Shown here: one piece after another, positions 36,687 through 46,976 of the stretch | Numbering within the stretch: position 1 is the stretch's first letter | How the letters are laid out: each line of letters begins with the position of its first letter | From: Apibacter sp. B3706 | Lineage (GTDB): Bacteria > Bacteroidota > Bacteroidia > Flavobacteriales > Weeksellaceae | DNA length: 64,000 nucleotides | Direction: 5' to 3' | NCBI RefSeq assembly: GCF_011082725.1 | Contig: NZ_CP049715.1 | Span: 1,674,001-1,738,000, forward strand | Translations under genes and position numbers: made by a program | The notes under the pieces: model-generated | Database searches by the model: none | What the model saw: the letters and a program-made list of their open reading frames with translations, nothing else | What the model was told of the DNA's origin: nothing

Positions 36687-38081
36687 ATGAAAACACTTTT
36701 TGACAAAATTTGGGATGCTCATACGGTTACGTCTATACAAGATGGGCCCACCCAATTATATATAGATAGGCATTTTTGCCATGAAGTTACCAGTCCCCAA
36801 GCCTTCAACGGACTAAGAGAAAGAGGATTAAAAGTTTTTAGACCCTCTCAAACAACGTTAACTGCCGACCACAATACACCCACTTGTAATCAAGATCAAC
36901 CGGTAAAAGATCCTGTATCAAAAAAACAATTAGATACCCTTTCTAAAAATGCGGAAGAATTTGGCCTTACCCTTTATGCTCTTGGAAATGAGAGAAATGG
37001 AGTGGTTCACATTATTGGTCCTGAAAATGGCTATACCCAACCGGGGATGACCATCGTTTGCGGAGATAGTCACACTTCTACACACGGTGCCTTCGGAGCT
37101 ATTGCATTTGGAATCGGAACCAGTGAGGTTGAAATGGTTTTGGCTACTCAATGTATTCTTCAAAGCAGACCCAAAACAATGAGAATTAATTTTAACGGAG
37201 CCCTAAGTGAAGGAGTAACGGCTAAAGATTTAGCATTATATATGATATCTACCCTTACCACAGGTGGAGCTACCGGTTATTTTGTTGAATATGCAGGAGA
37301 AGCTATTCGAAATCTTAATATGGAACAACGAATGACTCTTTGTAATTTAAGTATTGAAATGGGCGCACGAGGCGGATTAATTGCACCGGATGAAACCACA
37401 TTTGAATATCTTAAAGGTAAAGACTTTGCTCCTAAAGGAGATAAATGGAAGGAAGCAGTTGAATACTGGAAAACGTTGAAAACCGACGAAGGAGCCCAAT
37501 TCGATAAAGAATATACTTTTGACGCTACTAAGATTGAACCTATGGTTACCTACGGTACTAACCCGGGTATGGGAGTATCTATAACCGGATCCATACCTAC
37601 TTTAGACGGATTGGATGAAACCGGTAAAATATCTTTCAAAAAATCATTGGATTACATGGGCTTTAATCCGGGAGAAAAAATGGAAGGAAAACCCATTGAC
37701 TATGTATTTATTGGAAGTTGTACCAACGGAAGAATTGAAGATTTTAGAACCTTTGCAAATTTTGTAAAAGGCAAGAAAAAAGCAGAAAATGTAACCGCTT
37801 GGTTAGTTCCCGGAAGTCATCGTGTAGCTCAACAACTTATCGACGAAGGATTATATAAAATATTAGAAGAAGCAGGATTCGAAATTCGTCAACCCGGTTG
37901 TTCTGCTTGTCTTGCTATGAACGATGATAAAGTTCCGGCCGGAAAATATGCCGTTTCCACCACTAACCGAAACTTTGAAGGAAGACAGGGTCCCGGAGCT
38001 AGAACAATTTTGGCCAGCCCTTTAGTAGCTGCTGCTGCTGCTGTAACAGGAAAAATAACCGATCCTAGAAAACTAAACTAA
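36687..38081 (+). CDS. leuC: 3-isopropylmalate dehydratase large subunit
   Basis: 464 aa aconitase-family enzyme. The [4Fe-4S] cysteines are in IGSCTNGR and [29 protein letters not shown] and [13 protein letters not shown] are further family blocks. With LeuD it isomerises 2- to 3-isopropylmalate, and the same enzyme can hydrate citraconate in the citramalate route. 37 nt after leuA and 17 nt before leuD. Confidence 0.97.
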   Translation: MKTLFDKIWDAHTVTSIQDGPTQLYIDRHFCHEVTSPQAFNGLRERGLKVFRPSQTTLTADHNTPTCNQDQPVKDPVSKKQLDTLSKNAEEFGLTLYALGNERNGVVHIIGPENGYTQPGMTIVCGDSHTSTHGAFGAIAFGIGTSEVEMVLATQCILQSRPKTMRINFNGALSEGVTAKDLALYMISTLTTGGATGYFVEYAGEAIRNLNMEQRMTLCNLSIEMGARGGLIAPDETTFEYLKGKDFAPKGDKWKEAVEYWKTLKTDEGAQFDKEYTFDATKIEPMVTYGTNPGMGVSITGSIPTLDGLDETGKISFKKSLDYMGFNPGEKMEGKPIDYVFIGSCTNGRIEDFRTFANFVKGKKKAENVTAWLVPGSHRVAQQLIDEGLYKILEEAGFEIRQPGCSACLAMNDDKVPAGKYAVSTTNRNFEGRQGPGARTILASPLVAAAAAVTGKITDPRKLN

Positions 38082-38098
38082 TCCTCTAAAAAAACAAA

Positions 38099-38695
38099 AT
38101 GGAAAAATTTAAAACAATAACATCAACCTATGTTCCACTACCAATTGAAAATGTGGATACAGACCAAATCATACCCGCACGTTTCTTAAAAGCTACTAAT
38201 AAAGAAGGTTTCGGAGATAATTTATTCGCTGATTGGAGATATGATAAAACCGGAAATCCAAAACCGGATTTTGTATTGAATAATCCAACATACAGCGGGA
38301 ACATATTAGTTGCAGGAAAGAATTTCGGAAGCGGTTCCAGTAGAGAACATGCTGCTTGGGCAGTTTCCGGATATGGCTTCCGTGCAGTGGTTTCCAGCTA
38401 TTTTGCTGATATTTTTAAAAATAATTCCCTTAACAACGGATTACTTCCGGTAGTAGTAAGTCCTGAATTTTTATCGGATCTTTTCGAAAATGTACATTCA
38501 GATCCTAACAATACTATTACTATTGATCTGGAAAAGCAAACAATCACCAATAATAAAACGGGAAAAACGGAAATTTTTGACATTAACTCTTATAAAAAAG
38601 AGTGCCTTCTTCAAGGGCTTGATGATATAGATTACTTATTATCTAAAAAAGATAAAATTGAAGAATATGAAAAAAACCGTGTTTTTCAATACTAA
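38099..38695 (+). CDS. leuD: 3-isopropylmalate dehydratase small subunit
   Basis: 198 aa, the normal size. Blocks include PLPIENVDTDQIIPARFLK, then GKNFGSGSSREHAAWAVSGYGFRAVVSSYFADIF, the swivel-domain substrate loop. Forms the heterodimer with LeuC encoded immediately upstream. The next gene follows at 82 nt. Confidence 0.97.
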   Translation: MEKFKTITSTYVPLPIENVDTDQIIPARFLKATNKEGFGDNLFADWRYDKTGNPKPDFVLNNPTYSGNILVAGKNFGSGSSREHAAWAVSGYGFRAVVSSYFADIFKNNSLNNGLLPVVVSPEFLSDLFENVHSDPNNTITIDLEKQTITNNKTGKTEIFDINSYKKECLLQGLDDIDYLLSKKDKIEEYEKNRVFQY

Positions 38696-38776
38696 ATTAG
38701 ATACGATTTTATCATCTCATTTTTCTAAGTAAAGGTCCCATTGGGTCTATCACGTATCATTAATAAAAACAACAGT

Positions 38777-40288
38777 ATGATAGAAATTATGGATACCACT
38801 CTCCGTGATGGAGAGCAAACTTCCGGTGTTTCATTTTCCATGCAAGAAAAACTAAGCGTTGCCCGTCTACTCATAGATATGGGATTAAATAGATTGGAAA
38901 TTGCTTCTGCTAAAGTTTCTGAAGGAGAATTTTTAACTGTTCAAAAAATAGCCTCTTGGGCAGAGAACGCCGGACACTTAGATAAGTTAGAAATATTAGG
39001 ATTTGTTGACAAAGGGGTGTCCTTAGATTGGATAAAAAGAACCGGGTGTAAAACAATCAATTTATTAACCAAAGGGTCTCTTAAACATGTAACAGAACAA
39101 TTACGCAAAACACCCGAACAACATGTAAAAGATATTAAGCATGATATTTCACTTGCAGAATCCATGGGGATTTCGGTGAATATATATTTGGAAGATTGGT
39201 CTAATGGTATGATTCATTCAAAAGACTATGTTTTTTTTATGATTAATCAACTGAAAGACCTTCCTATCCAACGTTTTATGCTTCCTGATACTTTAGGAAT
39301 TCTTAACCCCCTTAACACAAAACTTTTTTGTACGGAAATAGTTCATCGTTACCCGAATATTCACTTTGATTTTCATGCGCACAATGATTACGATTTGGCT
39401 GTTGCCAATGTAATGGCCGCAGTAGATTCCGGAATTCAAGGAATTCATGTTACCATGAACGGATTAGGAGAAAGAGCCGGAAACGCTCCATTACCGAGTG
39501 TAATTGCTGTTCTCCATGATCAAATGAAGATAAAAACTTCCGTAAAAGAATACATGTTAAATAAAGTAAGTCGTGTAGTAGAAACCTACTCAGGACTAAA
39601 TATTTCATCCAATCAACCGGTAATCGGAGAAAATGTTTTTACCCAAACAGCCGGAATACATGCCGATGGTGACAATAAAAACAATTTGTATTACAATGAT
39701 TTGCATCCGGATCGATTCGGTAGAGTTCGAGAATATGCCCTGGGTAAATTATCCGGAAAAGCTAATATTAAAAAAAATATTGAAGCTTTAGGAATCGAAT
39801 TGGATGAAAAAGATATGGTTAAAGTAACCAACCGAGTTATTGAATTAGGAGACAGAAAAGAAATTATTACACAAGAAGACCTCCCATTCATCATTTCGGA
39901 TGTTTTAAATACTAATGAAAATGAAAAGAAAGTAAAAATACTTTCTTATGCTTTAGTTTTAAGTAAAGGTTTGCATCCAACAGCATCCATTCGTATGGAA
40001 ATTGACGGAAAAATGTATGAACAAACAGCTTCAGGTGATGGACAATATGATGCATTCTCTGAAGCTATCAGTCTCATTTATGAAAAATTGAACAAGGCTA
40101 AACCTATCCTTACTAACTATAAAGTAATTATTCCACCCGGGGGACAAACGGATGCGCTTGTACAAACGGTTATATCTTGGAAGTTAAATGATTACGAATT
40201 TAAAACCAGAGGACTGGATGCTGACCAAACAGAAGCTGCTATAAAAGCGACTGAAAAAATGCTGAATATAATTGAAAACCTTCATTAA
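38777..40288 (+). CDS. Second LeuA-like synthase (candidate citramalate synthase)
   Basis: 503 aa from the ATG at 38777 ([17 protein letters not shown]); an in-frame TTG lies 36 nt upstream. The HMGL-like barrel keeps [25 protein letters not shown] with the metal His residues and GLGERAGNAPLPS. A LeuA-type regulatory domain occupies the C terminus (ASIRMEIDGKMYEQTASGDGQ...GGQTDALVQT). It is clearly divergent from the leuA 3.6 kb upstream. Candidates are a second isopropylmalate synthase, citramalate synthase, or a homocitrate-type synthase. The Ile-rich leader of this operon and the missing ilvA favour citramalate synthase, an inference only. Confidence 0.8.
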   Translation: MIEIMDTTLRDGEQTSGVSFSMQEKLSVARLLIDMGLNRLEIASAKVSEGEFLTVQKIASWAENAGHLDKLEILGFVDKGVSLDWIKRTGCKTINLLTKGSLKHVTEQLRKTPEQHVKDIKHDISLAESMGISVNIYLEDWSNGMIHSKDYVFFMINQLKDLPIQRFMLPDTLGILNPLNTKLFCTEIVHRYPNIHFDFHAHNDYDLAVANVMAAVDSGIQGIHVTMNGLGERAGNAPLPSVIAVLHDQMKIKTSVKEYMLNKVSRVVETYSGLNISSNQPVIGENVFTQTAGIHADGDNKNNLYYNDLHPDRFGRVREYALGKLSGKANIKKNIEALGIELDEKDMVKVTNRVIELGDRKEIITQEDLPFIISDVLNTNENEKKVKILSYALVLSKGLHPTASIRMEIDGKMYEQTASGDGQYDAFSEAISLIYEKLNKAKPILTNYKVIIPPGGQTDALVQTVISWKLNDYEFKTRGLDADQTEAAIKATEKMLNIIENLH

Positions 40289-40498
40289 AATTGGTAATTA
40301 TTTGAGGAAATTAGGTTTTCAACTTATTTAATTTAAAAAATTTTAATCGTTTATATAATTTTGATGCGGAAATTATTTCCAAACTAAAATGTATTAACGC
40401 TTTAAATTTAGGTATGATGAAAATTTTTTAAACCTAAACCGGTATAAGGTTTAAAAATGCATAACAAATAAAGAATATAAATATAAAGAATATATAAA
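40289..40498. other. Gap before leuB with an 11-bp hairpin
   Basis: TTTTTAAACCT (40425-40435) and AGGTTTAAAAA (40447-40457) form a perfect 11-bp stem with an 11-nt loop, without a T-run on the plus strand. It may be a processing or stability element inside the leu transcript, or a terminator read on the minus strand. No coding frame is visible. Confidence 0.4.
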
Positions 40499-41569
40499 AT
40501 GAAATTAAATATAGCCGTATTACCCGGAGACGGGATAGGCCCTGAAATCATAGCTCAAGCCTTAGAAGTAACTAAAGCTATATGCGCAAAATTTAATCAT
40601 GAGCTTACTTATAAAGAAGCCTTAGTTGGAGCAATAGCTATAGACAAAACCGGAAATCCATACCCTCAGGAAACCCATGATTTATGTATGGATTCTGATG
40701 CCGTCTTATTTGGAGCTATCGGAGATCCTAAATATGACAACAATCCATCTGCTAAAGTTCGTCCGGAACAAGGTCTATTAAAAATGAGAAAAGAGCTTGG
40801 GTTATACGCAAACCTTCGTCCGATAAATACCTTTCCATCCTTACTACATAAATCTCCGCTTCGTCCTGATCTTGTGGATGGTGCAGATTTTATGTGCGTA
40901 AGAGAATTAACCGGAGGTTTATATTTTGGTCGTCCTCAAGGAAGAAGTGAAGATGGTAATACCGCTTACGACACTTGTGTATATACCAGAGAAGAAATTG
41001 AAAGAATTGTTAGGTTAGCTTATAAACTAGCAGGACAAAGAAATAAAAAACTGACTATAGTTGATAAAGCAAATGTACTTTGCTCTTCTCGTTTATGGAG
41101 ACAGGTATCTCAAGAAATAGAAAAAGAATTTCCAGATATCGAAACTGAATATATGTTTGTAGATAATGCTGCGATGCAGATTATTCAATGGCCTAAGCGT
41201 TTTGATGTTTTAGTTACAGAAAATCTTTTCGGAGATATCCTTACCGATGAAGCTTCCGTTATAACCGGATCTTTAGGAATGTTACCTTCTGCCTCAATCG
41301 GTATTCATACTTCCGTTTTTGAACCTATACATGGTTCCTACCCGCAAGCTGCCGGAAAAAATATAGCAAATCCACTAGCTACCATACTTTCTGCGGCATT
41401 AATGTTTGAATATGCTTTTGATTTAAAAGAAGAAGGAGCACTAATCAGAAAAGCGGTGGATGCTTCAATGGAACAAAAAATAGTTACCGAGGATATCGCA
41501 TTCGATGGTAAAGCTTATTCAACTTCTGAAGTTGGTAATTGGATTGTAGAATATATTAAAAATTCATAG
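40499..41569 (+). CDS. leuB: 3-isopropylmalate dehydrogenase
   Basis: 356 aa. Beta-decarboxylating dehydrogenase that makes 2-ketoisocaproate from 3-isopropylmalate with NAD+; the same reaction on methylmalate serves the citramalate pathway. Visible motifs are [46 protein letters not shown] and the catalytic/metal region [25 protein letters not shown]. Last gene of the leu operon, followed by a terminator. Confidence 0.97.
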   Translation: MKLNIAVLPGDGIGPEIIAQALEVTKAICAKFNHELTYKEALVGAIAIDKTGNPYPQETHDLCMDSDAVLFGAIGDPKYDNNPSAKVRPEQGLLKMRKELGLYANLRPINTFPSLLHKSPLRPDLVDGADFMCVRELTGGLYFGRPQGRSEDGNTAYDTCVYTREEIERIVRLAYKLAGQRNKKLTIVDKANVLCSSRLWRQVSQEIEKEFPDIETEYMFVDNAAMQIIQWPKRFDVLVTENLFGDILTDEASVITGSLGMLPSASIGIHTSVFEPIHGSYPQAAGKNIANPLATILSAALMFEYAFDLKEEGALIRKAVDASMEQKIVTEDIAFDGKAYSTSEVGNWIVEYIKNS

Positions 41570-41576
41570 TTTAGTT

Positions 41577-41612
41577 AATAAAAGGGCTTTCATATAATGA
41601 GGTCCTTTTATT
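41577..41612 (+). terminator. Terminator of the leu operon
   Basis: AATAAAAGG (41577-41585) and CCTTTTATT (41604-41612) pair perfectly, 7 nt after the leuB stop, followed by a T-rich tail. Confidence 0.7.
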
Positions 41613-41920
41613 TCTTATTTGATTTATAAAACTTTAAAATCTAATTATAAGCAAAAGAAATTCTACTTTAAAGAATAACTGGCTTTTTCAATTAATAAAT
41701 TACCTGTTTAAATTGCTAATTAGATAAATAAAATTATTTAGGTTACTTGTTTTTTAATTAATTATTATAAAAAGATTCATAAATTTCAGAGTATATCCAA
41801 AATACAAAAAAAATCACCATTGAATAAATCAATACAATATAAATAGCAAACTTTAATTTATATTTTTAACATTAAATTATAATTTAATTTCATCAAATAT
41901 TATTTTATTTACAAATAATA
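41613..41920. other. Gap between leu and ilv operons
   Basis: About 300 nt of AT-rich spacer between the leuB terminator and the ilv promoter. No gene or structure is recognised. Confidence 0.4.
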
Positions 41921-41952
41921 TTTGGACATAACAAAAAACAATCTTAATTTTG
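41921..41952 (+). promoter_or_regulatory. Promoter of the ilv operon
   Basis: TTTG (41921-41924), 20 nt, then TAATTTTG (41945-41952), both exact to the Bacteroidota consensus. The leader peptide ATG follows 32 nt later. Confidence 0.75.
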
Positions 41953-41984
41953 TCCCATTATTATAAAATTTATACTTAAAACCA

Positions 41985-42041
41985 ATGTATCAACATAACT
42001 ACATACTATTACTTCTTCTCGTTCTGGTCAATATATATTAA
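41985..42041 (+). CDS. Leader peptide of the ilv operon
   Basis: An 18-codon frame beginning MYQHNY and continuing ILLLLLVLV, then NIY and TAA. Nine of the consecutive residues 7-15 are Ile, Leu or Val, with Leu codons CTA, TTA, CTT, CTT, CTC and CTG. Such a run immediately before a terminator is the hallmark of an attenuation leader that senses charged tRNA-Leu/Val/Ile. It lies downstream of a perfect promoter. Confidence 0.75.
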   Translation: MYQHNYILLLLLVLVNIY

Positions 42042-42122
42042 TCAGAGAAAGGGATATACGTAAAATCAATTGTAGTTATTAAAAATATTCATAAGCCCTT
42101 TCTCTTATTAAGGAAAGGGCTT
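42016..42122 (+). promoter_or_regulatory. ilvD: Transcription attenuator of the ilv operon
   Basis: Terminator: AAGCCCTTTCT (42093-42103) and GGAAAGGGCTT (42112-42122), 11 bp including a G-U pair, then a T/A-rich tail. Antiterminator: GAGAAAGGG (42045-42053), just after the leader stop, is perfectly complementary to CCCTTTCTC (42096-42104) in the terminator's 5' arm. TTCTC (42016-42020), in the leader's Leu codons, can instead pair with GAGAA (42045-42049). Ribosome stalling on the Leu/Val codons would free GAGAAAGGG to prevent termination. Confidence 0.75.
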
Positions 42123-42154
42123 AAATTTTATAAAAAATAAAATAAACTAAAAAA

Positions 42155-43984
42155 ATGAAATACCAGTTAAGAAGTCACACCAGTACACATGGTCGAAGAA
42201 TGGCTGGAGCCCGAGCTCTATGGAGAGCTAACGGTATGCGCGAGGAACAAATGGGGAAGCCTTTAATCGCAATTGTAAATTCTTTTACCCAATTTGTACC
42301 CGGACACGTGCACTTGCATCAAATAGGTCAATTTGTAAAATCAGAAATAGAAGCTTTAGGTTGTTTTGCTGCCGAATTCAATACCATTGCCATAGACGAC
42401 GGAATAGCCATGGGACACGATGGAATGTTATATTCTCTTCCTTCCAGAGACTTAATTGCCGATAGTGTTGAATATATGGTAAATGCGCATAAAGCAGATG
42501 CCATGATTTGCATAAGTAACTGTGATAAAATTACTCCGGGTATGCTTATGGCCTCCATGCGCCTCAACATACCGACTATATTTGTTTCGGGCGGTCCTAT
42601 GGAAGCCGGTGAATTAAATAATCAACATTTAGATTTAATCGATGCTATGATTAAATCTGCAGACTTAACGGTTTCAGATAAAGAGGTGAATGCCATTGAA
42701 CGATCTGCCTGTCCAACTTGCGGATCATGTTCCGGCATGTTTACGGCAAATTCCATGAATTGTTTAAACGAAGCAATTGGATTAGCACTTCCCGGAAATG
42801 GAACTATAGTAGCTACTCATGCTAACAGAAAAAAATTATTTAAGGATGCAGCTGCCCTAATTGTTAAAAACGCTTATAAATATTATCAAGAGGGAGACGA
42901 ATCGGTTTTACCTAGAAATATTGCAACTAAACAAGCTTTTTTAAATTCAATGGCGCTAGATATAGCAATGGGTGGTTCAACAAACACTATTCTTCATTTA
43001 TTAGCTATCGCCAATGAAGCTGAAGTAGATTTCACTATGGATGATATTGATGCATTATCAAGAAAAACACCATGTCTTTGTAAAGTTGCTCCTAATACAA
43101 CTAAATATCATATACAAGATGTAAATAGAGCGGGAGGAATTATGGGTATTTTAGGAGAATTGGCTAAAGCTGATTTAATAGATACATCTACCCACCGTAT
43201 CGATGGTTATACTTTAAAAGAAGCAATAGATGTATACGATATTACTAAATCAAACCCTACTAAAGAAGCATTAGATTTATACCAATCGGCACCGGGTAAT
43301 AAATTTAATTTAGTAATGGGATCGCAAAATTCAACCTATTCTACATTGGATACCGATCGTTCCGAAGGATGTATTCGAGATTGGAATCATGCCTATACTA
43401 AAGATGGTGGTTTAGCTATATTAAAAGGAAACATAGCTCTAAACGGTTGTGTAGTTAAAACAGCAGGTGTGGACGAAAGTATATTTAAGTTTACAGGAAC
43501 TGCCAAAGTATTTCAATCTCAAGATGCCGCTTGTGAGGGGATTTTATCGGGAAAAGTTCAATCAGGTGATGTAGTAATTATTACTTATGAAGGACCTAAA
43601 GGGGGACCCGGCATGCAAGAAATGCTCTATCCTACTTCATACATAAAATCTAAGCACTTAGGAAAAGAATGCGCCTTAATTACAGATGGTAGATTTTCTG
43701 GAGGAACTTCCGGTTTATCTATAGGGCACGTTTCGCCCGAAGCTGCAGCAGGAGGAGCCATTGGTTTGGTTGAAGACGGAGATATCATAGAAATCGATAT
43801 TCCTAATCGAACCATTAATGTTAAAATATCCGATGAAGAATTGAAATTCCGAAGAGAACAAGAAATTTCCAAAGGATCAAATGCATTTAAACCGCAAAGA
43901 GATCGAAAAATTTCGAAAGCTTTAAAGGCTTATGCCAGTATGGTTAGCTCTGCTGATTTAGGAGCTGTAAGAATAATAAAATAA
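42155..43984 (+). CDS. ilvD: Dihydroxy-acid dehydratase
   Basis: 609 aa, the long E. coli-like form. It dehydrates dihydroxyisovalerate and dihydroxymethylvalerate in Val/Ile synthesis. Fe-S ligand cysteines lie in [10 protein letters not shown] and in [17 protein letters not shown]. Another family block is GGRFSGGT-like [22 protein letters not shown], with [11 protein letters not shown]. First structural gene of ilvD-ilvB-methyltransferase-ilvN-ilvC; the attenuator terminator is 33 nt upstream. Confidence 0.97.
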   Translation: MKYQLRSHTSTHGRRMAGARALWRANGMREEQMGKPLIAIVNSFTQFVPGHVHLHQIGQFVKSEIEALGCFAAEFNTIAIDDGIAMGHDGMLYSLPSRDLIADSVEYMVNAHKADAMICISNCDKITPGMLMASMRLNIPTIFVSGGPMEAGELNNQHLDLIDAMIKSADLTVSDKEVNAIERSACPTCGSCSGMFTANSMNCLNEAIGLALPGNGTIVATHANRKKLFKDAAALIVKNAYKYYQEGDESVLPRNIATKQAFLNSMALDIAMGGSTNTILHLLAIANEAEVDFTMDDIDALSRKTPCLCKVAPNTTKYHIQDVNRAGGIMGILGELAKADLIDTSTHRIDGYTLKEAIDVYDITKSNPTKEALDLYQSAPGNKFNLVMGSQNSTYSTLDTDRSEGCIRDWNHAYTKDGGLAILKGNIALNGCVVKTAGVDESIFKFTGTAKVFQSQDAACEGILSGKVQSGDVVIITYEGPKGGPGMQEMLYPTSYIKSKHLGKECALITDGRFSGGTSGLSIGHVSPEAAAGGAIGLVEDGDIIEIDIPNRTINVKISDEELKFRREQEISKGSNAFKPQRDRKISKALKAYASMVSSADLGAVRIIK

Positions 43985-44012
43985 ATGACTAAACAATAAG
44001 AGAATAAAGACT

Positions 44013-45719
44013 ATGAATACTAATATTTCAGGAAGTGAGGCTTTAATACAATCCTTGCTTAAAGAAGGGGTAGATACCATATTCGGATATCCGGGAGGCG
44101 CTATTATGCCGGTATTCGATGCTTTATACGATTATAAAGATAAAATCAATCATATTCTTGTACGTCATGAACAGGCTGCGGCTCATGCTGCACAAGGCTA
44201 TGCCCGTGCTAAAGGCAAACCCGGAATCGTTTTGGTAACTTCCGGTCCGGGTGCCACTAACACTGTAACCGGGATAGCAGATGCCATGATTGACAGTACT
44301 CCCCTGGTAGTAATTTCGGGACAAGTATTTTCCGGTTTACTGGGAAGTGATGCTTTTCAAGAAGCTGATGTAGTAGGAATAACTAAGCCGATCAGCAAAT
44401 GGACGTATCAGATACGAAATGCAGAAGATATTCCCTGGGCTGTAGCCAGAGCTTTTTATATAGCCAGTAATGGTCGTAAAGGTCCGGTAGTTTTAGATAT
44501 AACCAAAGATGCTTTGCAAGGACAAATCGAATATGCCCCTGCAAAAATCAATTTTATAAGAAGTTATCAACCCATTCCGGATTTAAAACCGGAAGAAATC
44601 CGTGAAGCTGCCAAACTTATCAATGAAGCTAAAAAACCGTTGGCATTAATCGGTCAAGGAGTTATCTTAAGCGGAGCGGAAGAAGAACTTAAAAAGTTTT
44701 TGGAAAAAGCTGATATTCCCGCCGCATCCACGATGTTAGGTTTATCGGCCATTCCTACTGACCACCCTTTAAATGTGGGACTTTTAGGTATGCATGGTAA
44801 TGTTGCCCCAAATGTGAAAACTAATGAATGTGATGTTTTAATAGCTATAGGTATGCGATTTGATGATCGGGTAACCGGTGATTTAAAAACGTATGCTAAA
44901 CAGGCAAAAATTATTCATTTTGATATTGATCCTTCTGAAATTGATAAAAACGTAAAAACTCATGTAAAAGTTTTAGGTGATGCTAAAGCAACTTTAGCTG
45001 AGGTAACCCAATTAGTAAACGAAAATAAACACACCGAATGGTTAGACAGTTTTAAAGAATATTACGAAAAAGAATACGATGCTGTAATTGAAAAAGAATT
45101 GTATCCTGAATCCGGAAGCTTAAAAATGGGAGAAGTCGTAAGAAAAGTATCGGAAGCTACCCATCATGAAGGTATTTTAGTTACCGATGTTGGACAAAAC
45201 CAAATGATGGGCGTTCGGTATTTTAAATATAAACAAAGCCGAAGTGTTATTACTTCCGGAGGACTTGGTACTATGGGATTTGGTTTACCGGCTGCCATTG
45301 GTGCAAAAATTGGTGCTCCTGATCGAACCGTTTGTTTATTTGTGGGCGATGGCGGAATTCAAATGACGATTCAAGAATTGGGAACGATCATGCAATATGA
45401 CATTGATGTAAAAATTATCATATTAAACAACCATTTTCTAGGTATGGTGCGTCAATGGCAAGAATTGTTTTTTGACAAAAGATATTCTGAAACTCTTATG
45501 AAAAATCCAAATTTTGAAGCTATTGCTAAGGCCTACAATATTAAATCTAAAACCATAAGCAAAAGAGAAGAGTTGGATCAGGCAATTGAAGAAATGATTA
45601 ATCATAAGGGATCTTACTTATTAGATGTTCAGGTTGAAATTCAGGGTATGGTATATCCGATGATTCCGGCCGGTTCGTGTGTTACTAACATTTTATTAGG
45701 AGAAACTAACCAAATATAA
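44013..45719 (+). CDS. ilvB: Acetolactate synthase large subunit
   Basis: 568 aa ThDP enzyme that condenses pyruvate with pyruvate or 2-ketobutyrate. The catalytic Glu is in LVRHEQAAAHAAQGYARA. The FAD-type middle domain follows, and the ThDP motif GDGGIQMTIQELGTIMQ runs to NN in the C-terminal third. The regulatory subunit gene ilvN is not immediately next: a methyltransferase gene separates them, with gaps of 9 and 8 nt. Confidence 0.97.
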   Translation: MNTNISGSEALIQSLLKEGVDTIFGYPGGAIMPVFDALYDYKDKINHILVRHEQAAAHAAQGYARAKGKPGIVLVTSGPGATNTVTGIADAMIDSTPLVVISGQVFSGLLGSDAFQEADVVGITKPISKWTYQIRNAEDIPWAVARAFYIASNGRKGPVVLDITKDALQGQIEYAPAKINFIRSYQPIPDLKPEEIREAAKLINEAKKPLALIGQGVILSGAEEELKKFLEKADIPAASTMLGLSAIPTDHPLNVGLLGMHGNVAPNVKTNECDVLIAIGMRFDDRVTGDLKTYAKQAKIIHFDIDPSEIDKNVKTHVKVLGDAKATLAEVTQLVNENKHTEWLDSFKEYYEKEYDAVIEKELYPESGSLKMGEVVRKVSEATHHEGILVTDVGQNQMMGVRYFKYKQSRSVITSGGLGTMGFGLPAAIGAKIGAPDRTVCLFVGDGGIQMTIQELGTIMQYDIDVKIIILNNHFLGMVRQWQELFFDKRYSETLMKNPNFEAIAKAYNIKSKTISKREELDQAIEEMINHKGSYLLDVQVEIQGMVYPMIPAGSCVTNILLGETNQI

Positions 45720-45728
45720 ATCTATGTT

Positions 45729-46400
45729 ATGGAAACTATTGAAACTCAATTTAACTCTGTCGCCCAACAATACGATAAACAGCGAAGAAAATTAATTCCC
45801 TGTTTTCAAGATTTTTATAAAATAGCGGTTGAAAATATAAACCTTTCATCATCTTCTCCTAAAATTTTAGATTTAGGGGCCGGTACCGGATTATTATCCG
45901 AATTTGTTCTTCAAAAATATCCAAATGCTCAAATTACTTTGGTTGATCTGTCAGAAAAAATGTTAGAAGTTGCTAAAAATAGGTTTGAAACTAATACCTC
46001 TATCCATATTATTCGACAAGATTTTACCACATATACATCGACACAACCATTTGATGCCGTTGTGTCCTCATTGGCTATTCATCACTTGGAAGACTCGGAT
46101 AAAATTAAACTATATAATTCCATTTTTTCTTATCTTAAAGAGGAGGGCACATTTATAAATGCAGAGCAAGTTAGCGGTGAAGATGATTATTTTTCAAAAT
46201 TTTATGATACCCGTTGGAGATATCAAATTGAAAACAGCGGACTTACCGCTGATGAAATTAAGGCTTCATATGAAAGAATTAAATTAGACAAAAGAAGTCC
46301 CATACTTGCCCAATTAAAATGGCTGAAAGATGCGGGTTTTAAACATGTTGATTGTCTTTATAAATATTATGACTTTGCTGTTTTATATGCTAAAAAGTAG
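45729..46400 (+). CDS. Class I SAM-dependent methyltransferase inside the ilv operon
   Basis: 223 aa. The SAM-binding motif I is ILDLGAGTGLLSEFVL (about residues 44-59), followed by ITLVDLSEKMLEVAK (motif II) and FDAVVSSLAIHHLEDSDK (motif IV region), as in UbiE/TAM-like enzymes. The N terminus NSVAQQYDKQRRKLIP is a typical cap helix. The substrate is unknown. It is inserted between the two acetolactate synthase subunit genes with spacings of only 9 and 8 nt, so it is co-transcribed and under the Leu/Val attenuator. It may be a passenger or a modifier of a pathway intermediate or carrier; nothing in the sequence decides this. Confidence 0.88.
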   Translation: METIETQFNSVAQQYDKQRRKLIPCFQDFYKIAVENINLSSSSPKILDLGAGTGLLSEFVLQKYPNAQITLVDLSEKMLEVAKNRFETNTSIHIIRQDFTTYTSTQPFDAVVSSLAIHHLEDSDKIKLYNSIFSYLKEEGTFINAEQVSGEDDYFSKFYDTRWRYQIENSGLTADEIKASYERIKLDKRSPILAQLKWLKDAGFKHVDCLYKYYDFAVLYAKK

Positions 46401-46408
46401 AAATAATC

Positions 46409-46963
46409 ATGAAAAACAAAACGTTATATACTGTAACTATATTTTCTGAAAACACTGTAGGACTTTTAGGTCAAGTAACCAGTGTTTTTACCAGAAGATT
46501 TTTAAATATTGAAACTTTATCGGTATCGCCGTCAGCTATTGAAGGCATACATAAATTTACCATTACGGTACTTTGTGATAAAGAAATGATTGAAAAAGTA
46601 GTAAAACAAATCGACAAATGCGTGGATGTGTTGAAATCTTACTATAATACCGACGATGAATTAATTCATCAGGAAATTGCTTTGTATAAATTACCCACTC
46701 CTGAATTTTTAAAAATTGGTTCGGTGGAAAATTTAATTAGAAAATATAATGCTCAGATACTTGAAATTAACGAGATTTGTGTTGTCATTCAAAAAACAGG
46801 GCATTACACCGATACGCAAGCTTTGTTTCAAGAATTGAGTGAAAATATTAAAGTATTGCAATTTATTCGTTCTGGAAGAATAGCTGTAAATACTTCAAAA
46901 ATAGAACGCTTAAGTGATATGTTAAGTGAATTAAAAATAAAAGAATCTTTAATAAAAAATTAA
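46409..46963 (+). CDS. ilvN: Acetolactate synthase small subunit
   Basis: 184 aa. The N-terminal ACT domain (about 1-78: YTVTIFSENTVGLLGQVTSVFTRRFLNIETLSVSPS) mediates valine feedback. The C-terminal domain (about 90-175) activates the large subunit. 8 nt after the methyltransferase gene and 13 nt before ilvC. Confidence 0.94.
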   Translation: MKNKTLYTVTIFSENTVGLLGQVTSVFTRRFLNIETLSVSPSAIEGIHKFTITVLCDKEMIEKVVKQIDKCVDVLKSYYNTDDELIHQEIALYKLPTPEFLKIGSVENLIRKYNAQILEINEICVVIQKTGHYTDTQALFQELSENIKVLQFIRSGRIAVNTSKIERLSDMLSELKIKESLIKN

Positions 46964-46976
46964 AAATACTAACAAG

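Noticed and set aside
38741-38776. TTG as start of the second LeuA-like gene
   Set aside because: The following 12 codons are not conserved and the ATG at 38777 gives the usual start just before DTTLRDGEQ.
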